From positions 2,232,001 to 2,296,000 of the forward strand of contig JAHRBS010000003.1 in assembly GCA_024305745.1 (NCBI GenBank): a DNA stretch of 64,000 nucleotides, written 5' to 3'. This document shows positions 48,172 to 58,982 of this stretch, one piece after another; position 1 is the stretch's first letter; each line of letters starts with the position of its first letter. The stretch is from Polyporus tsugae. Lineage: Eukaryota; Basidiomycota; Agaricomycetes; Polyporales; Polyporaceae. The notes under the pieces were generated by a model. That model saw only the letters and a list, made by a program, of their open reading frames with translations. It was not told where the DNA came from and searched no databases. Position numbers and translations under genes: made by a program.

Positions 48172-50779
48172 TCACCGATCATCCTCGTCCTCGTCCTCGT
48201 CCTCGTCCCCGTCCCCGTCTCGCCGCCTCAGTATGAAGTGCTGCACGAACGACCACCGCTCCTTCTCCTCCTCTTTCTCTTTCTCTTTCCCATTCCCATT
48301 CGCGCGCGCGACAACGTTCCAGTCAAAGTCCTGCACGGCGTAGCACACGAGGAGGACGTCCCCGGACGCAGACCCCGGCACGCGCCCGACATCCCACACC
48401 AGCTCGTGCGCACTCGGCCGTGGCGGAAAGGAGCACAGCGTGAGGGTCGAGGGGAGCGCGAGCAGCGCGGCGAGGATGTCCCGCCGGCCCTGGCGCGGCG
48501 CGGCCAGGTACTTGTGCGCCGCGGGGCCAAGCGGGGACTGGTATTGGAAGGAGTAGAAGGCGGAGGGGGAGTAGGCGGCCGCGAGCGCGGCGCGGGCGGT
48601 GGTGAAGACGTGGATGTATCTGTGGGCGGGATGGGTATGGTCAGATGGGGGCGGGGGCCCACGGAACTGGGTGGGAAGACGGACCGTTCGATGAAGTCGA
48701 GCGCGGCATCCTCCAGCTCGCCGTCCGCGATCCGGGCAGGTGGGGCGGGCGCATGGACGGGGGGAGGGAGAGTGGCCGACCCGGTCGTCGAGGTCGCGGG
48801 ACCGCCGTTGGTGGACGATGGACACGATGGCGGTCCAGAAGCAGGCGGTAGCTGATGGGTCGCTCTACTTCTGCTGGATGTGTCGGGCGGAGGAGTTCTG
48901 GGTATTGGACCTGCGGCATGCGAAGGTGGGGCTGGGATAGAAGGCGGTCCATCCTCTGTAAGATCAATGATATCCGAGGGCAGTCGAGGTGCACTTCTGC
49001 GAGAACGATCCGTTGGTTTCTTCGCGGCAGGTGGAACGCGTTGAGATGGCGTTGGGTCTCGCCTTTGGTCGGAGGCGGGAAGTGTCGGCTGAGAAGCTAT
49101 GGAAGACACAGCGCTCGGGCTCGGACCCGCTATTAGCGAAGGATCGGCGGTCAACTGAACACTAAGCTCTGGAGGAGGTTTGGGTACGACGCCCTCGGGG
49201 GCTCCAGAACACGACGCTTTCTGCTTCCTCCGCTTCTTTGGCCTATTGGCCGGATGCTCCGCATGAGCATTTGCCAGTCGCACTGATTCCGTGACGGTAG
49301 GTTGCACCGGCTTTGTAGGGGTAGGTTGTGCTGTCCCAGCTCCTCTTGCAGGAGCAGCGTCAGCGGCGGTATGGAAAACCACGGGTTCGCTCGCCGGTGG
49401 TGGTGGAGGGGGACGCAACGTATCCGACAACACGGGGTGTGGGCTTTTCCTGCCAGACGGTCCAGCGTCAGCACTAGTTCATGAAATCCATGGGATATGG
49501 GATATAAGCACGCATACCAATCGACCACCATCCCATCCTCCCGCGTAAATATGCGAACGATCTGTAATCCCAGAGCGCGCAACTTCTTCATTTCGGCGGC
49601 GGCCAGCTGCAGGCGCGCGGCCTGGAAGTTCGGCTGCCTGTTCCTGCATTCGGGGGGCAACGGCGCGATGCGTACACACCCCTCCGTGACGAGGCGCGGG
49701 GCGGCGAGGGCGAGAGAGGGCGACGGGCTGCGTTCGCGCTTTACTGGCATCGCGGCAGGGGCTGTGGGGGCCGTCGAGTTCGAAGTCAGTGAAGCAGCTG
49801 GATGTACTTCCTGGACAGTCGACGATGGTGGGGCATTGTCCGGTGGGGGAGGCAGAGGATGCGTAGGTGTTGCAGGACTCGGAGAAACGATCTTGAGGCG
49901 ATTGGGTATGGGTATCAGTGTTGTGATAGAGTTCTGGCAGGAAGGAAGACTCAAGTCGGCGAGTAGCAAGTCTGACGCGGATACAAGGGAATTCGAAGGG
50001 CTAGGGGCAGTGGCCGGAGGCGCATCATAACTCTTCTGTCCATGTGTAGGGGTAGTGCTTTCGTTTATAGGTACTTGGGTGCTATTCGAGGGTTGCTGCA
50101 GGGGAGGTGACTCGCGGAGCCGATGACTGCGAGATTGCAGATCCGATCCGGAGCGGACGACCTTGCGCCTCTTTGGAGGAGGCCAACTGCCGCTTGAAGC
50201 CCCAGACGTTGCGATAGATTGTGTGCTAGAAGGTATAGCCAATGTGGCCGTCGATGGTCCCAGGCGCTCCGTGTGGTTGAAGGGTGTCTCCTTGACAGGG
50301 TCGGCGGGAGGAAGTGGGAGGAAAAGGTTGTTTGGTGGGACATCTGCTGTTCTGCTGACAGCTGCTGCACTTATTGAGCCAACAGCAAATTTCGAGCCTC
50401 GCGAGTCTTCAGACGGCTTCTCGTGCGAGACGCCCCATGGCTGAGTCCAAGTCGAATTGTTTGATGGTCCGTGTGCGTTCGCGATGCCTCGCGAGCTGCC
50501 TGAAGCATCGTTAAATTTCATACCGCGTGCACTCCATCGACGCGGTGACGGCGCAATGTTCCCTCTCCCCCGAGGCGGATGGTGTCCTGTTGATGACCTG
50601 TGGGATTGAGGAGCGGATGATCTCACAGCGGGCGGCCCTGATACGTTCCTCCTTCCAAGCAGCTCATTCGGCTGGGCATCCTCCTGAGGGACGGACGGAC
50701 CCTGAGGCCCGCGACTGAATTTGGTAGAAGGCCGTCCACGATGGACGCGGGAGGACCCTAGTCGGGAGTTGAAGGACAT
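48172..50779 (-). CDS. Protein with long disordered N-terminal region and NTF2-like C-terminal domain
   Basis: Three exons (49518-50779, 48685-49449, 48172-48619) give 824 aa. About 640 residues are Ser/Pro/Thr-rich and probably disordered; the only ordered-looking segment is around residues 375-420 (R-L-Q-L-A-A-A-E-M-K-K-L-R-A-L-G and F-T-R-E-D-G-M-V-V-D-W). From about residue 650 the pattern is that of an NTF2-like fold: F-I-E-R-Y-I-H-V-F, R-A-A-L-A-A-A-Y-S-P-S-A-F-Y-S-F, G-R-R-D-I-L-A-A-L-L-A-L-P-S-T, D-V-L-L-V-C-Y-A-V and W-S-F-V-Q-H-F-I-L. It ends in Asp-Glu/Asp-Gly repeats. NTF2-like domains occur in Mex67/TAP mRNA-export factors and G3BP-like proteins, but no LRR, RRM or UBA part is present, so neither name is justified. 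Function unknown; a nuclear transport or RNA role is only a guess. Confidence 0.75.
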
Positions 50780-51250
50780 GGCGTGTCGGCCTGATGCCGC
50801 CGCCGATGGTGTCGGGAACGGTGTCGGGAACGCCTGCGGGACAAGAGGAGTGTCGCAGGGAGGGCTAGTGGTTCAGCTGCAGTCCATCGCGGCCAGCAAA
50901 CGGAGAAAAGGTCCCGTCCAGCACCAAGCTCAACTAGTCCGCGACCCGGTCCGCCAAGTTGAAGTTGGCGCAAAGGGAAGGGAGTTACACGCTGTGACCG
51001 ACCGTGTCTCGCGAATGGCGAGGGGGAGTGACCCCTGTCACGGTCGCGTCTTCTGCCAACGGAGTCGACGCGTCTGTTTCCTCATCCCCGTCGTTCGTCT
51101 CAAATATACCTCGCCATCCTCCCCCATTGCCTCTTCCACCAACAGCCATCACGGCTGTGCGAATTATTGCCCCTCCCGAGTCCTTGCCATCATCAACAGT
51201 GGCCGACTGGCACGGATCCGAACGCAGCGTGAATAGCAGGGGCACTATAT
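50780..51250. promoter_or_regulatory. Divergent promoter region, NTF2-like gene / APN2
   Basis: These 471 bp separate divergent start codons at 50779 (minus) and 51251 (plus). The part close to APN2 contains an AT-rich TATATATGCGCATAT stretch that overlaps the APN2 start. No defined binding site is claimed. Confidence 0.45.
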
Positions 51251-53375
51251 ATGCGCATATTGTCTTGGAATATTGTGAGCGGCATATCCTTCTCGCGTGG
51301 GCCTCCACTGAACCCACCCTAGAATGGCATCAAAACCTTGCCCAAGTACCACCCGTAAGCGGCGTCAGCCATAACCCCGGATTGTTTCTCAGTCCTCACT
51401 GCCAGATGGAACACGTTCAAGACCTGCGAGGGCATCCTTGACGAGATCAAGGCCGACGTGATATGTTTTCAAGGTACGTTTTTCAACAAGCTATCCCCCA
51501 ACACCCTAGCGCCTAACTTGGACAACAGAGATGAAATCCTCGCGGACTTCCTTACCTAGGGATGCTGCCCTGCCAGGCCCATACCATTCATTTTTCTCCT
51601 TTCCGGCAAATAAAGGCGGCTACAGCGGAGTAGCGGTTTACGTGGATTCCCGAAAGGTCACTCCATTAAAGGCAGAGGAAGGCCTCTCCGGACAGCTTCA
51701 GCCCGACCCCTCACTGTCTGCCGAAGAGCGGATATCGCTGTCGTATCCTTTCCCGCATCACATCGACTTGTATGCAGACGAAGATGGGAACGTACCTTCT
51801 TCGTTTGACGTCCTTGACGGCGAAGGTCGTGGACTTGTCCTAGACTTCGGTCTTTTCGTCCTCATCAACGTTTACTGTCCCAACGAAACATCGGACGCAC
51901 GGCTGTCGTTCAAGATGAATTACCACCTGATGCTACAAGAGCGCGTCCGCAAACTCGTCGAGGAAGAACGGCGCGAGGTCATCGTCCTTGGGGACATCAA
52001 TGTATGCGCCGCGCCCGTTGACCACTGCGACGGGCACCTCCCGAGCAATAGCGCGACGTTCTACGACCCTCCTGCCCGAGCGTGGTTTCACAAGTGGATC
52101 GGTCCTGGTGGCCCCATGACTGATATCATTCGACATTTTCATCCCAACCGGAAAAGCCTCTTCACGTGTATGTGCACCTTTTGCTAACCCGGAAACGCCC
52201 TCATCTTAACGACCGCTACAGGCTGGAACATGAAACTCCAAGCCCGCGAAACAAACTATGGCACTCGCATCGACTATGTTCTCGTTACCAAAGGACTTCT
52301 CCCTTGGATCTCCGGTGGAGACATCCAGGCCTCACTTAAGGGCTCCGACCACTGCCCGATTTTCATCGACCTCCGCGACGAGATTACTCTTGAGTCTGGG
52401 GAGACTATTAAGCTGGCGAACGCTATGAAGCAGACACCTGAATTGAAGGACCCTCCCCGAATAGCGGCCAAATACTGGGACGAGTTCTCCGGGAAGCAAA
52501 CTATCCTTTCTGCTTTCTTCAGCAAGGGCCCCATAGCGAAGAAAAACGGAGAGATTCTACCCTCCAGCACTCCAACCCCAACCCCAGCTTCGACCGAAAC
52601 GCTGAGCACGCCCGCTCCCGCCGCTACCTCGAGCTCCCCAGAGATTGAGCGTGTTCGTACTGCCCCTGCTGAGCCGCCCGTGAAGAGGCTCAAACCGTCT
52701 CAACCCCGCCCACCCACACGACCTACCCAATCCAACAAACGCAAGTCCACCGAGACTCTGTCCTCATCGAAGAAGCGCAAAGCTGCGCCGGCCAAAGGGC
52801 AGGCGAGCATCGCGTCTTTCTTCTCCAAGCCCCCCGCCTCCGCCTCCAGCTCAACCTCAGGCTCCGCCTCTTCCTCTTTCGCTCAGAAAGCCCAAGAGGT
52901 CATCGACGTCGACTGCGACGACGCCGCCCCCGCCGTCTCCACCGGCGCCTCCCACTCCGAAACGTCCACAGAGGACCAGCTCGACGCCGACTACCGTCTT
53001 GCCCTTGCGCTCGCCGCCTCCCCCGATCCTGACGCTTCCCAACCCTCCTCCTCCCAGCCTTCCTCCAACACGGCCGCCGCGTGGTCGACGCTCTTCGCGC
53101 CCGTCGAGGCGCCGCGCTGCACGGTGCACGACGAGCCCGCGCGGCTGTACACGGTCAACAAGCAGGGCCCGAACAAGGGCAAGACGTTCTACCTCTGCGC
53201 GCGCCCCGTCGGGCCCGGGTGGGACAAGGGCCGCCAGGAGCGCCTCAGGGAGGAGGTCGACCACCGGTACCGGTGCAACTTCTTCAGGTGGGCGAGCGAG
53301 GTGCGCAGGGAGGCGATGCGCGGGCGGGAGAGGGCTGCCGCTGAGAACGGGAGTGGAGACTTAGGAGGGAGATGA
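51251..53375 (+). CDS. APN2: AP endonuclease 2 (APN2/APEX2), ExoIII family with GRF zinc finger
   Basis: Apn2 cleaves DNA at abasic sites and removes 3'-blocking groups during base-excision repair. Five exons (51251-51274, 51323-51354, 51406-51473, 51529-52167, 52222-53375) give 638 aa. The first exon, 24 nt, encodes M-R-I-L-S-W-N-I, the start of the exonuclease-phosphatase fold. Catalytic features follow: V-I-C-F-Q-E-M-K (Glu about 42), N-V-Y-C-P-N-E, V-L-G-D-I-N (about 193-198), R-I-D-Y-V-L and G-S-D-H-C-P (about 294-299). A PIP box, Q-T-I-L-S-A-F-F, lies near residue 346, and a second PIP-like box, Q-A-S-I-A-S-F-F, follows in the linker. The C terminus carries a GRF zinc finger (P-R-C-T-V-H-D then K-T-F-Y-L-C-A-R and Y-R-C-N-F-F-R-W). 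All parts of the eukaryotic APE2 architecture are present. Confidence 0.96.
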
Positions 53376-53658
53376 CTAGTGGTTTTGTTTCGACTCCGAG
53401 ATTGAATATTGAGCGGACACTGTCATGCTTCGGTGCAAGGATCTTACGGCTTTCGAGTATTGTATTGTTGTGCATTCTGTACCATATAGAACCTGGCTCG
53501 CATTACCGGGCGGGGTAATCTGCTTGTATACAATCGGAACGTAAACATACAGAGTAATAAGCTGAAGGCAAGTCCAAGTCTGACTGGCAGAAACTCGAGG
53601 AAAGCAAGATGCGCAGTGTGTGGAGAGACAAATAAGACAATGCTCAGACTCGATAATA

Positions 53659-56275
53659 TTAGGAGGACGCTTGTTTGGCGGTCTGCTTCTTCGCCGTGCC
53701 TATCGAGGTGTTGTTGACCTGAGCAAGTACACAGGCGAATTCAGCACAGACTAACAAGAATATACGTATACGGGTGAGCACACGGACCTTGGTGGCGAAG
53801 CGCAATGAGCACAAGGACTCATTGAGGTGGGTCGCGAGCGGCGACAAATTGAGGAACATGAGCGTCTTCGAGTTCCCGCTCAGCGAGTTTTGTAGCAGGT
53901 ATGTGAGCTGTGTCGACGCCGTCATCAGCCCAACTCTTACAATCCACCACAAACACCAGGACGGACCTTCGAGTTCCGGTAGGGGATGTGCTTGTCGCCC
54001 TTGCCCTCTCCCTTCTCGCCCAACGCGGCAATGACGTCTCCGAGCGCGCTCAGGCTCTTATTGATGCTCTGCGTCTCTTTCAACCGGTCCTTGTCGCTCG
54101 CAGCGCCGCTCTTCTCCAGCCGCTCGCTCCCGGCGAGGTCGACGAGGTTCAGGCTCCCCTCGCACAACTCGCCCGTCAGCGCGTTCTCGCCGCGGATGCG
54201 CAGCGTGAACACCGAGTGCGAGCGCGAGGAGCGCTCATTCATGAGCGTCGCCGCGACCGTGCGCCGGCCTTGCGCCAGCGATAGGAGCGTGCGGACCTGG
54301 GTCGGGGACGAGAGCGGGACGACGTTGACGTCCGTCACCGTCGTCCTGCCCGTCTTGGGCTCATGCTTGATTTCGTGCTTCTTCTTGTCAAACTCGCCCT
54401 TGCCGAGAAGGTCGTTGATGGTCTCGTTGTACTGCGCGCGCCATCGCCAGGGTCAGCGAGGAAAAGGAAAGCGGGGCATGAAAGGACGTACGATCTCGAG
54501 GAACTGGCCCTCCATCTTGTACTGCCAGCCCTTGCTCTTGAGTTCGTCCGCCACGCGGAAGACCTGCTCGACGGCACGGGGGATCATGCCCGTCGTCGCT
54601 TCACTCTTTTCGCGAGTCAGCCTTTGCGCATATAACCAGGTATGTGTGGACGGAAAAACATACCTGGCCACCCTCCATAGTGAAAGACTTGCCAGAGCCC
54701 GTCTGGCCATATGCGAACACGCAGACGTTGTATCCATCCGTACAGCTCTGCGCGAGCTGAGAGATCTCCTCGAAGACCTCAGCCTGGGTAGAATGGGGCT
54801 CAAAGACCTAGGAAATCGGACCTCAATACGCGAACATGGTAGGAGATGACTGCGTCACACGTACCCTGTCGAAGGTGAACTGCCACTCGCCCTTGCGCTC
54901 TTGCCCGGTCGCGCTCTCACTCGACGAGCTGACCATGATCTCCTTGTGGTCCAACCTATCGGGATAGGCAAGCTGTGCCATCGACTCCTCCCGCATCTTC
55001 GCCTCCTGCTCCAGGTCCGGGCTGGCTGTCCCGTCCACGATCTCACCCATCAAAGACGTGGACGCGACCAGGGTCGCATTGGAGAGGATGTCCGACCTCA
55101 ACACCGGCCTCACCCGGCAGAACACGCGAATGTTCCCCTTGAGCTCCTGCACCATGTTGTGCAGCTTCCTCCGCACCGTCTCGCCCTCGCGGGTCTCGCG
55201 CTCAAGCTCCTCGCACCGTTTGAGTGTGCGTTCCAGCTGCAAAGCCAGGTCAGCCCGCGAACCCGCCGTGCGGTCGTACTCAGTCTGGAACGCCGCCTTC
55301 TCCGCCTGCATCGCCGTGATTTGCGCCGTCAGGCTCAACTGGGCGGTCGCCTGTTGCGCAATCGTCGCCTTCAGGCCCTTGACCGTCTCCCGCTCGCGCT
55401 CGAGGTCGCCTTGGTACATCCGCACGTCCTCGTTGAGTTCCCGCAGCTCGCGATCCTTCTTGCGCAGGTCTGCCTGGAGCTCGGACACCTCGCGCTCATG
55501 CCGCTGGCGGAGGGTGGAGAGCTCGTCAGAGGCGAGGAAGAGCTCCTTGCGTTGCGCGAGCTCCTGCGATTTTGTGGTCGTGAGCTCGCGAGAGAGGGCT
55601 TCGTGCGAAGCCTGGAGGTCGGAACGCTTGGCGCGCTCTTGGGCGAGCTCGGAATCGAGGCGGGCAGCGTCGGCAGCACGGGCAGCTTCGACGTTGGAGA
55701 TTTGCTCTTGGAGAGATTGGAAACGGTCGTCGGTGGCGGCGGCAGTGTTGGTACGCGATCTGGGCGAAGAGTTTAGAGAAGGACGATGAAGAAGGAGGGT
55801 ATATGCGCAATTGAAACCGCCTCCACCTCCCCACAATCTAACCACCGCAGCACAGAGACAGCATGATGGACACTCACGTAGTTCGTGAAGTAGGTCTCGC
55901 AGGTGGCCGCACGGGCGCAGTCTTGGGTGGTGCACTCGTCGCCCGCGTCGTTCTCCTCGTAGTGGTTGAGGTAGAGAGAGCAGGTGCCCTCGGCTTGGTG
56001 AGCGGCGGGGGCCCCTTCCCCAGCCGATTCGCGTTGTTTCCATTGGGGAGAGCCTTGACGGGGCGTAGGGGCTGGTTGGTGTCGCCTTCGGCGATGGCGG
56101 CGAGCTTGCGGGGTTGGTGGTCGATGCCGATGTTCTCTTGTGCCTTGCGCTTGAGGGTGTTGGAAGTCGTCGAGGACGCCATGGAGGGACCTGAGCGAGA
56201 GGCCATGGTAGTGTGTGCCGAGGGTTGACCTGGACGGTCTGGAGAGGAAGAGCGCAACCGTGGGAGACGCGACAT
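53659..56275 (-). CDS. KAR3: Kinesin-14 (KAR3-type, C-terminal motor)
   Basis: Kinesin-14s are minus-end-directed microtubule motors acting in spindle assembly and nuclear fusion. Seven exons (55878-56275, 54865-55759, 54664-54807, 54492-54605, 53967-54431, 53788-53907, 53659-53718) give 731 aa. A basic, Ser/Pro-rich tail of about 135 residues is followed by a coiled coil (about 140-335). The neck [14 protein letters not shown] begins at about 339, which defines the kinesin-14 class. The motor has the P-loop G-Q-T-G-S-G-K-S near 465, switch I N-E-R-S-S-R-S-H, switch II D-L-A-G-S-E-R and [14 protein letters not shown]. The last 20 residues are a short basic end. The start at 56275 gives an M-S-R-L-P-R-L-R-S leader; a downstream ATG (M-A-S-R-S-G-P) is possible. 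Confidence 0.95.
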
Positions 56276-57178
56276 GGCGCGGCAAATGTGAGGAGTTAGC
56301 GAGATGATAGATCTACCCGTCCCGCGCGCTGCCAGTGCCAGTGGTCGAACCAAACCGCCTTCAAGTTAGGCGCTAAACATGACGACGCGTATGTCATGTG
56401 ACCGTATCTCTGCGTGGGCGCTTAGCACCCTTTCAGGTGGACGACCATCGCCGAGTCGGATATCGATGTGCAGCAGCCGTTCACGTTCAATGGTCAAAGG
56501 CCAGGGGACGAAGAGCATTGTGATCTCGTCTACTGCGTGGATGGATGGCAAGAACCCCTTCCTCGGGTGGGCCTACGTCGCCGGTTCTGGCCTCCTGCTC
56601 CTTCTTCGCTTCGCTGTCGCCGTTGGCAACTGCCCAGGTTCGTGTGTTCCAGATGCGCATACTTATTATACCGTGATTGATCATCCACATGTCCACAGGA
56701 ATTTGGGTGACGCCTCGAAGCTCGAAACTGTCGTTCACCGCGATCGAGGATGATATCTGATATTTGTATGATATTCGCCTGTCACGGACATTGAGGTAAG
56801 TACATACGCGCAGTTCGTCGAGTACCTTTTATGTGCCTCCATCGATCTGACGAGATAATTGTGGTATAGGGATGATAGAGAAGACGTTTAATATTTACCT
56901 GCATTGTTTTGATATCCAGATGTTCGATACCATCAACCTTGCTAATGCCATGCACGGTTCTCTACGTTGCCAAGAGTAAAATCACAAATCTAGTACGTTG
57001 TACATGCATTCTGTTGGAGCGTTGACTGGGACCAGGATCCTCGCACTACACCACCGTGGTGTGCTTTCCACCTGAGCAGCGTGGAGTTGGCGTGGAGCGC
57101 TGACCCCGAACAACGCCCAGACCTCTCACCAAACGAGCCCCAGCCATACCTGGTGACGCATGGCCCATACTTGCCGCC
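56276..57178. other. Intergenic: kinesin 5' flank
   Basis: The region upstream of the kinesin gene carries a CDC50-like gene fragment at 56490-56753 (separate entry). The remaining 400 bp, up to the tandem array, is AT-richer and shows no coding signal. Confidence 0.5.
56490..56753 (+). pseudogene. CDC50/LEM3-family C-terminal fragment (relic)
   Basis: One frame reads G-T-K-S-I-V-I-S-S-T-A-W-M-D-G-K-N-P-F-L then G-W-A-Y-V-A-G-S-G-L-L-L-L-L. This matches the end of CDC50/TMEM30 proteins, where a G-G-K-N-P-F-L-G-x-A-Y-x block leads into the last membrane helix. The G-G is D-G here. A GT...CAG stretch (about 56640-56699) and R-N-L-G-D-A-S-K-L follow, resembling the fungal R-x-L-G-D-x-S terminal motif. 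The ectodomain and first helix of CDC50 are absent upstream, because the kinesin gene starts 215 bp away on the other strand. CDC50 proteins are beta-subunits of P4 flippases. This is best read as a detached, decayed 3' fragment. Confidence 0.6.
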
Positions 57179-57994
57179 CTGTGTAGCATCTGTTCTCAGC
57201 GGCGGTGCTTGAACCCTGGTGAGACCTAACTTGCGGTACTCACCTTTGTCGCTTACAGCCGTTGCCCATGTAACCGGCCGGGACCCTGTGAAGCATCTGT
57301 TCTCAGAGGTGGAACTTGCGACCGTCTTGAACCCCTGGTGAGACCTAAACTTGCAGTACTCACCTCAGATCCTTCACCAGGGAACGCAGACATCGCGATA
57401 CAAGCGTCGCTGAACGACCTGTGTGGTTTCTGTTCTCAGCGGCAGTGCCTGGAACCCTCTTGAACGCTGGTGAGACCTCATCTTGCAGTACTCACCTGTT
57501 GTTCATCCGGGGCTGACCGGGACGTTACCACTGGCATGATGATTGATCTGTGCAGCGTCTGTTCTCAGCGGCGGCGCTTGAAGACCATCTTGAACCCTGG
57601 TGAGACCTAACTTGCGGTACTCACCATTCTCCGTGGACGAACCATGACGTCGTACGACCCCAGAAGGATAACCTGCGATGTCTGTCCTCAGCGGCAGTGC
57701 TTGGAACTCTCTTGAACGCTGGTGAGACCTCATCTTGCGGTACTCACCTGCTGTTCATCCGGGGCCGGGCGCGGACGTTAACATGATCTGTGCAGCGTCT
57801 GTTCTCAGCGGCGGGACTTGGGACCTTCTTGAGCCCTGGTGAGACCTTAACTTGCGGTACTCACCATTCTCCGTGGACGAACCATGACGTCGTACGACCC
57901 CAGAAGGACAATCTGCGATGTCTGCCAGTGTCCTCAGCCTCGGCGCTTGGAGACCATCTTGAACGCTGGTGAGACCCTAACTTGCAGTACTCAC
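57179..57994 (-). repeat. Tandem array of seven intron-like units with short exon-like spacers
   Basis: Seven related units lie at 57179-57243, 57286-57363, 57419-57495, 57548-57624, 57673-57747, 57788-57864 and 57913-57994. On the minus strand each begins GTGAGTACYGCAAG and ends CACAG or CGCAG, with a CTGAG branch-like motif 15-25 nt before the end; lengths are 65-82 nt. The spacers between them are 42, 55, 52, 48, 40 and 48 nt. The two 48-nt spacers (57625-57672, 57865-57912) differ at only two positions, giving a 240-bp higher-order period. Each unit also contains an inverted repeat, GGTGAGACC paired with GGTACTCACC around an 8-10 base loop. Joined spacers do not keep one open frame, because a two-spacer module is 88 nt, so a protein is not supported. 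The array may be a multi-intron non-coding transcript or an expanding intron-derived repeat. Confidence 0.8.
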
Positions 57995-58982
57995 CTCTGT
58001 ATTTGATTCCCCGTCCACGACATCGGTGTGGACGCAGCCCAAAGGATTCTAAGCGTCGTTGACGATACCCACATTAGCGTCGCAGCTGTGTATGTAGAGA
58101 AGGCATGGGGCGCATGGCGAAGGACGATCGGGGTCAGCTGGAAGAGAGTTTGAAGATGAGGACATGGCTAGAGGGAGGTGAAGATGATCGTGGTGGTCGA
58201 CGATGGTGCCGGTGAAAGGTGGTCCACGGTCCGTCTTTTGTACTGCTGGGCCTGGCGGCTGACATGGGGCTAACAGTCTGTTCGACAGAGCGGCATTGTG
58301 GCTTTGCCGAGGGCTGACTCCGGCGGAGGCTGACCTGAGGCCGACAGAGGCTGACCTGCCAGCCCTGTGACGATCGCTCAGACTGACCGATCGCTGTACA
58401 TGGTTTGGGAACCGATTTGGAGGACGAGGACTCCGGGGTCACCGGTCACCGGTCACCACCCACGTAACGGTTGATTCAAGCTTCCATCGATGGTTTCCGT
58501 TGCTGTGCATGTTCATTGGGCATAGTTAACGGATATACGAATGTTGGGTGTCTCGCGGTCAAACGTGAGGCTGAGAGATCCAAGGCGCGGAGCGTGCGAG
58601 CTTCGGCGACAATTCGCGTGCGTGCGCACAAATATGCCTGTGAGCGGAGGCGCGCCAAAGGCGCGAGAGTGGAGGTGTGGAGGACGCTGTGGGGCGCAGA
58701 TCAAGCAGACAATTGTTATATGCTAGCTACAGCAGCTATTCACGTTCAATAGTCAAAGGCCTGTACCTCTTACAATAGTGTCTTAGGATAGTATTCTTCG
58801 AACGAGCAGCGGCGGTATGAGTGGATGAATCGCAAAGATGGAATATAGGGTTCACCTGTTCGCTCTCGGGTCAGCTTAAGCTTCTTCAGGCGGTGGTCCA
58901 TTTGAGCCAGTGTGCATTGCTATTAAGTCAGTATTGATGTAGGAAATATCTAAAGCAACAGCCCTCTAAGCTCGAGCCTGAA
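57995..58982. other. Intergenic: between tandem array and DAP3 gene
   Basis: About 1 kb downstream of the DAP3/mS29 gene (minus). The segment 58140-58400 contains short imperfect direct repeats (gaggctgacctg-type, near 58319-58365). No coding sequence or RNA gene is recognised. Confidence 0.5.

Noticed and set aside
57503..57733. Minus-strand 76-aa ORF within the tandem array
   Set aside because: It reads straight through two intron-like units and their spacers, so it is a by-product of the repeats.
57244..57912. A repeated peptide encoded by the joined spacers of the array
   Set aside because: Spacer modules of 88 nt change frame at each repeat, and stops appear at junctions in every frame tested.
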